A stretch of DNA of 64,000 nucleotides from Xenophilus arseniciresistens (GTDB taxonomy: Bacteria; Pseudomonadota; Gammaproteobacteria; Burkholderiales; Burkholderiaceae_C), in assembly GCF_028023875.1 (NCBI RefSeq), contig NZ_JAQIPB010000010.1:124001-188000 (forward strand). Reading direction: 5' to 3'. Each line of letters starts with the position of its first letter. Within the stretch, counting starts at the first letter, position 1. Positions 59,897 through 64,000 of this stretch are shown here, piece by piece. The notes below the pieces were generated by a model, which saw only the letters and a list, made by a program, of their open reading frames with translations, ran no database searches and had not been told where the DNA came from. Made by a program: the position numbers and the translations under genes.

Positions 59897-60877
59897 ATGA
59901 CCATCCTCAAATTCAGCATGGCCGCAGCCCTGCTTGCAGCAACGGCCCTGGCTGCGGCCGGCCCGCTCGACAAGACCGAATGCATCGCGCCGGCCAAGCC
60001 GGGCGGCGGCTTCGACCTGACCTGCAAGCTGGTGCAAAGCGGCCTGCTGGAAGGCAAGTACATCGCCGATCCGATGCGCGTGACCTACATGCCCGGCGGC
60101 ATCGGCGCGGTGGCCTACAACACCGTGATCGCGCAGCGCCCCGATGCCGCCAACACGCTGGTGGCCTTCTCCGGCGGCTCGCTGCTGAACCTGGCGCAGG
60201 GCAAGTTCGGCCGCTACAACGAGAACGATGTGAAGTGGCTCTCGGCCATCGGCACCGACTACGGCGCCGTGGTGGTGGCCGAGAACTCGCCCTACAAGAC
60301 GCTGCAGGACGTGATGGCCGCCATGAAGACGGACCCCACCAAGGTGGTGCTCGGCGCAGGCGGCACCATCGGCAGCCAGGACTGGATGAAGGCGGCACTG
60401 CTGGCGCGCGCGGCCGGCGTGAACCCGCGCACCATGCGCTTCGTCGCCTTCGAAGGCGGCGGCGAGGCCATGACCGCGCTGCAGGGTGGCCACATCCACG
60501 TCTTCACCGGCGATGCCGCCGAAACCCTGCAGCAGCAAAAGGCGGGCGCGAAGGTGCGCGTGCTGGCCGTGATGGCCGACAAGCGCCTGCCCGGCGACAT
60601 GGCCAAGGTGCCCACCGCCAAAGAGGCCGGTGCCGATATCCAGTGGCCCATCGTGCGCGGCTTCTACCTGGGCCCCAAGGTCAGCGAGGCGGACTACAAG
60701 GTCTGGGCCGACACCTTCGCCAGGATGATGGCCACGCCCGCCTATGAAAAGCTGCGCGACGAACGCGGGCTGTTCCCGCTCGCGCTGACGGGCCCGGAAC
60801 TGGACGCCTACGTGAAGCAGCAGGTGGCCGGCTACCGCAAGCTGGTGGAAGAGTTCGGCCTGAAGGTGGCCAACTGA
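59897..60877 (+). CDS. tctC: Tricarboxylate transport substrate-binding protein
   Basis: TctC binds tricarboxylates in the periplasm and delivers them to TctAB. The 326-residue product has a signal peptide (cleavage near ALAAAG) and the family stretch ECIAPAKPGGGFDLTCKLVQ, whose Cys pair is characteristic of true TctC proteins and absent from the other two Bug proteins in the window. It also shows VTYMPGGIGAVAYN. A TGGAGACACG site precedes the ATG. It leads the tctCBA operon. Confidence 0.93.
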   Translation: MTILKFSMAAALLAATALAAAGPLDKTECIAPAKPGGGFDLTCKLVQSGLLEGKYIADPMRVTYMPGGIGAVAYNTVIAQRPDAANTLVAFSGGSLLNLAQGKFGRYNENDVKWLSAIGTDYGAVVVAENSPYKTLQDVMAAMKTDPTKVVLGAGGTIGSQDWMKAALLARAAGVNPRTMRFVAFEGGGEAMTALQGGHIHVFTGDAAETLQQQKAGAKVRVLAVMADKRLPGDMAKVPTAKEAGADIQWPIVRGFYLGPKVSEADYKVWADTFARMMATPAYEKLRDERGLFPLALTGPELDAYVKQQVAGYRKLVEEFGLKVAN

Positions 60878-60911
60878 GTGGCGCACTGCAGAACATCAGG
60901 GAGTACGCATC

Positions 60912-61364
60912 TTGTTGAGTGACCGCATCCTGGGGGCCGTGTGCCTGCTGCTGGCCGTGTCGATGGCGTGGGCCGCGCAGTCCTACGTGGCTGAAATTTC
61001 CTACGAGCCCGTGGGCCCGCGCGCCTTCCCCATGCTGCTGGCGGCCCTGCTGGCCGCGGGCGGGCTGTGGCTGGTGTTCAAGCCTGCCGCCGAAGGGCAG
61101 GCCCGCTACGCGCAGGTGCCGCTGAAGCTGGTGGCCCTGACGCTGGGCACCGTCTTCGTCTATGCCTTTGCCTTTGAAACGCTGGGCTTCCCGCTGGCCA
61201 CGGCGCTGATGGCCGTGCCCGTGGGCATGGCCTTCGGCGGCAGGCCGCTCAAGTGCCTGGCTGCCGGCGTGGTGCTGGGCGTGGGCTGCTTCTTCATGTT
61301 CGACCGGCTGCTGGACGTGGTGCTGCCCGCCGGTCTGCTGGCGCCGCTGCTGGGAGCGCTGTGA
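60912..61364 (+). CDS. tctB: Tricarboxylate transport small membrane subunit
   Basis: TctB is the small four-helix membrane subunit of the TTT carrier. The 150-residue product has four hydrophobic segments; the family SYEPVGPRAFPMLLAALLA region follows the first. The start is a TTG at 60912 or 60915. The stop overlaps the tctA ATG, giving TGATG, so translation is coupled. Confidence 0.88.
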   Translation: MLSDRILGAVCLLLAVSMAWAAQSYVAEISYEPVGPRAFPMLLAALLAAGGLWLVFKPAAEGQARYAQVPLKLVALTLGTVFVYAFAFETLGFPLATALMAVPVGMAFGGRPLKCLAAGVVLGVGCFFMFDRLLDVVLPAGLLAPLLGAL

Positions 61365-62884
61365 TGGACATCCTTTCCCATCTGATCAGCGGCTTCGGCG
61401 TGGCCTTCACGCCCGTGAACCTGATCACCGCCGCGCTGGGTTGCCTGATCGGCACCGTGGTGGGCCTGCTGCCGGGGCTGGGGCCCATCAACGGCGTGGC
61501 CATCCTGATGCCGCTGGCCTTTGCCATGAAGCTGCCGGCCGAGACGTCGCTGATCCTGCTGGCCGCCGTGTACATCGGCTGCGAATACGGCGGGCGCATC
61601 TCGTCGATCCTGCTGAACATCCCGGGCGACGCCGGGGCGATCATGACCGCCCTCGACGGCTACCCCATGGCGCGCAAGGGCCAGGGCGGGGTGGCGCTGT
61701 CGATCTCGGCCTGGAGTTCCTTCATCGGCTCGCTGGTGGCCACCCTGGGCATCGTGATGCTGGCGCCGCTGCTGGCGGGCTGGGCCATCTCCTTCGGGCC
61801 GGCGGAGTACTTCGCGCTGATGTGCTTCGCCTTCGCCTGCATTGCCGGCCTGCTGGGCGATTCGCCGGTCAAGGCCGGCATCGCCGCGGTGCTGGGCCTG
61901 GCGCTGTCCTGCGTGGGGCTGGATTCGAACTCGGGCCTGTACCGCTTCACGGGTGACGACGTGCATCTGTCGGACGGCGTGCAGTTCGTGGTGGTGGTGA
62001 TCGGCGTGTTCTCGATCAGCGAACTGCTGCTGATGCTCGAGAGCCATCACAGCGCAACGGGCATCGTCACCCACACCGGCCGCAAGATGTTCAACTGGGC
62101 CGAGACCAAGCTGACCTGGTGGGGCACGCTGCGCTCCAGCGTGGTGGGCTTCGTGGTGGGCGTGCTGCCCGGCGCGGGCGCCACCGTGGCCAGTGCCATG
62201 ACCTACACCATGGAAAAGCGCCTCACCGACAAGGAAGGCACCTTCGGCAAGGGCGACATCCGCGGCGTGGCCGCGCCCGAGGCGGCCAACAACTCCGCGG
62301 CCACGGGCTCTTTCGTGCCCATGCTCACGCTGGGCGTGCCGGGCTCGGGCACCACGGCCGTGATGATGGGCGCGCTGGCGCTCTACAACATCACGCCCGG
62401 CCCCGCGCTGTTCACCATGCAGCCCGACCTGGTCTGGGGCTTCATCGCCTCGCTGTTCCTGGCCAACGTCATGCTGCTGCTCATGAACATCCCGATGGTG
62501 GGGCTGTTCACCAAGCTGCTGTCGGTGCCCAACTGGCTGCTGGTGCCCTCCATCCTGGCCGTGAGTGCGGTGGGCGTGTATGCCGTGCATGCCACCACCT
62601 TCGACCTGGTGCTGATGGCGGTGCTGGGCGTGGTGGGCTACCTGCTGCGCAAGCAGGACGTGCCCATGGCGCCGCTGATCCTGGGCTTCGTGCTGGGCCC
62701 GCTGATGGAGCAGAACCTGCGCCGCGCGCTGTCGATCACGCAGGGCGACACGGCCATCCTGGTCGAAAGCCCGATCTCCGTGGGCCTGTGGATCTGCGCG
62801 GCGCTGATGCTGGTGGTGCCGCCGCTGCTGCGCTGGCGCAGGCTGCGCGGCGAAGGCGCACCTGCTCAGCTCAACGCCGGCTGA
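61364..62884 (+). CDS. tctA: Tricarboxylate transport large membrane subunit
   Basis: TctA forms the transport pathway of the TTT carrier. The 506-residue product has about twelve transmembrane segments. The repeated family motifs GLLPGLGPINGVAILMPLAF and GVLPGAGATVASAMTYTMEK occur in the first and second halves, with GVPGSGTTAVMMGAL later. Its 3' end overlaps the convergent sensor gene by 19 bases. Confidence 0.95.
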   Translation: MDILSHLISGFGVAFTPVNLITAALGCLIGTVVGLLPGLGPINGVAILMPLAFAMKLPAETSLILLAAVYIGCEYGGRISSILLNIPGDAGAIMTALDGYPMARKGQGGVALSISAWSSFIGSLVATLGIVMLAPLLAGWAISFGPAEYFALMCFAFACIAGLLGDSPVKAGIAAVLGLALSCVGLDSNSGLYRFTGDDVHLSDGVQFVVVVIGVFSISELLLMLESHHSATGIVTHTGRKMFNWAETKLTWWGTLRSSVVGFVVGVLPGAGATVASAMTYTMEKRLTDKEGTFGKGDIRGVAAPEAANNSAATGSFVPMLTLGVPGSGTTAVMMGALALYNITPGPALFTMQPDLVWGFIASLFLANVMLLLMNIPMVGLFTKLLSVPNWLLVPSILAVSAVGVYAVHATTFDLVLMAVLGVVGYLLRKQDVPMAPLILGFVLGPLMEQNLRRALSITQGDTAILVESPISVGLWICAALMLVVPPLLRWRRLRGEGAPAQLNAG

Positions 62885-64000
62885 TCCGGCGCGGCGGGCA
62901 GCTCGATGCTCGCGCGCAGGCCGCCTTCCACGGCGTCCCGCGCCAGCACCAGGCGGCCCTGGTGGCGGCTGGCGATGGACTGGACGATGGCCAGGCCCAG
63001 CCCCGAACCCTGCCCCTGGGCGTTGCTGGCGCGAAAGAAGCGCTGCGGCGCCAGGGGCAGTTCTTCTGGAGGAATGCCCGGGCCGGTGTCTGAGACATGC
63101 AGGCAGGCCCATTGCGCCGAGCCTTCCACGCGCACGGTCACGCGCCCGCCGGGCGGCGTGTGGCGGATCGCGTTGTCGATCAGGTTCGACAGCGCCTCTT
63201 CCAGGAGTGCTGCATGCACGCGGGCAAGGACCGGGGCCGGACCGGCTTCGAAGCCCAGGTCCAGCCGCTGGCCGCGCGCGGCGGGCCACAGGCGCCGCGT
63301 GAGCGCTGCGGCCAGCGCGTTCAGATCGGTCACGCGCGTGCGCATCTCCGAGGTGTCGGCCCGGGCCAGCGCCAGCAACTGGTTGGCCTGGCGGATGGTG
63401 TGGCGCAACTGCCCGCGCATCGCATCCAGCGTCTGGCGCAACCGGCCCGTGTCCTGCTCGCGCAGCGCGTAGCTCACCTGCGTGAGCAGCGTGGCCAGCG
63501 GCGTGCGCAATTGATGCGAGGCGTCGTCCAGGAAGCTGCGCTGCGCACTCAGCAGTGCCTTGTAGCGCAGCAGGTGGTCGTTCATCGCGTCCACCAGCGG
63601 CCGCACGTCCACCGGCACGCGTCGCGTGTCGAAGGGCGAGAGGTCGTCGCTCCTGCGCGCCGTCACCTCGTCCTTGAGCTGGCGCAGCGGCCGCAGCGAC
63701 CAACTGACGGCCACGGCCACCATGCCCGCGGCCAGCACGGCCAGCAGCACGTCGCGGGCCACGGCGTTGACGATGAACTGCTGGCTGAACTCCTCGCGCG
63801 AGGTCAGCGATTCGGCCACCTGGATCACCAGGTTGCCCTGCACCGGCCCCGTGAGCGGCCGCACGTAGGTGCCCACGCGCGTGAGCTGGCCGAAGTAGTC
63901 CAGCGTCTGGAAATGCGGCGTGCGCAGCGGCACGGTGCCCTCGGGCATCGGGATGTCGGGGCTGCCGATCTCCACCAGGCCGTCCTCGGTGGCGATGCGG
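62866..64000 (-). CDS. tctE: Sensor histidine kinase TctE (partial)
   Basis: TctE-type kinases sense carboxylates and phosphorylate TctD, which activates tctCBA. The visible part has a periplasmic segment, one transmembrane helix (DVLLAVLAAGMVAVAVSW), a HAMP-like linker, the phosphoacceptor H-box FLDDASHQLRTPLA, the N-box NLIDNAIRHTPPGG and G-boxes DTGPGIPPEE and GSGLGLAIV. The gene enters from beyond base 64000; the N-terminus and any response regulator are outside. It converges on tctA. Confidence 0.88.
   Translation of the reverse strand, partial: RIATEDGLVEIGSPDIPMPEGTVPLRTPHFQTLDYFGQLTRVGTYVRPLTGPVQGNLVIQVAESLTSREEFSQQFIVNAVARDVLLAVLAAGMVAVAVSWSLRPLRQLKDEVTARRSDDLSPFDTRRVPVDVRPLVDAMNDHLLRYKALLSAQRSFLDDASHQLRTPLATLLTQVSYALREQDTGRLRQTLDAMRGQLRHTIRQANQLLALARADTSEMRTRVTDLNALAAALTRRLWPAARGQRLDLGFEAGPAPVLARVHAALLEEALSNLIDNAIRHTPPGGRVTVRVEGSAQWACLHVSDTGPGIPPEELPLAPQRFFRASNAQGQGSGLGLAIVQSIASRHQGRLVLARDAVEGGLRASIELPAAPDQPALS

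Overview
The window is GC-rich and densely packed, with few and short intergenic gaps, and no rRNA, tRNA, IS element, phage gene or CRISPR array was seen. Gene content points to a betaproteobacterium of the order Burkholderiales, most likely family Comamonadaceae: three tripartite-tricarboxylate (Bug/TctC-type) periplasmic receptors, a recA-recX plus sucCD-terC neighbourhood, a short type-2 ArgC, a Gly-rich SSB ending in DDDIPF, and an intergenic repeat of a kind I associate with comamonads. This is inference from gene content, not from a marker alignment.

Layout. (a) 1-2469, minus strand: three tightly spaced genes encode a zinc-ribbon kinase-like protein with a degenerate DFG motif, a von Willebrand A protein, and a diverged adenylosuccinate-synthetase (PurA) paralogue cut by the window start. 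This is the best candidate for an undescribed system. (b) 2581-9693: core genes marR, recA, recX, marC, argC, sucC, sucD and terC. (c) 9896-14224: LysR regulator, a broken aldoxime dehydratase, an orphan Bug receptor and a nitrilase, apparently a decayed aldoxime-nitrile-carboxylate pathway. (d) 14273-25368, minus: a ten-gene run (NTF2-like, FAD amine oxidase-like, oligopeptide ABC transporter with its binding protein, metal-dependent amidohydrolase, G3E GTPase, EamA exporter), divergent from a MocR/PdxR regulator at 25538-27100. (e) 27090-34961, minus: patatin, acyl-CoA ligase, alkyl sulfatase, GMC alcohol dehydrogenase and aldehyde dehydrogenase, divergent from an AraC regulator. Together these read as a complete alkyl-sulfate to acyl-CoA route. 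(f) 36214-42654: uvrA, a ClC channel, ssb and an acyltransferase.

(g) 42670-49265: thioesterase, IclR regulator and a divergent acid-CoA operon (AMP-forming ligase, MaoC-type hydratase, CoA transferase, Bug receptor) with a perfect 18-bp palindrome in the control region. (h) 49311-57990: Fur-type regulator, a large DUF6351-like lipoprotein, a NUDIX hydrolase, an alpha/beta hydrolase, a cyclohexadienyl dehydratase-like periplasmic protein, a bile-acid/arsenite-type transporter, a luciferase-like oxidoreductase and a GspC-like protein. (i) 58151-64000: a metallo-beta-lactamase lipoprotein, a small secreted protein, a complete tctCBA transporter and the convergent tctE sensor kinase, which is cut by the window end. 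A direct-repeat element with 11-bp phasing occurs upstream of both the lipoprotein gene and tctC and may be the site of the partner regulator TctD.

The window shows a catabolic generalist. Four of its regulator-operon pairs are divergent (LysR, MocR, AraC, IclR), and three of those control regions contain an inverted repeat that could be an operator. Transport (ABC, TTT) and CoA activation recur in every accessory block.
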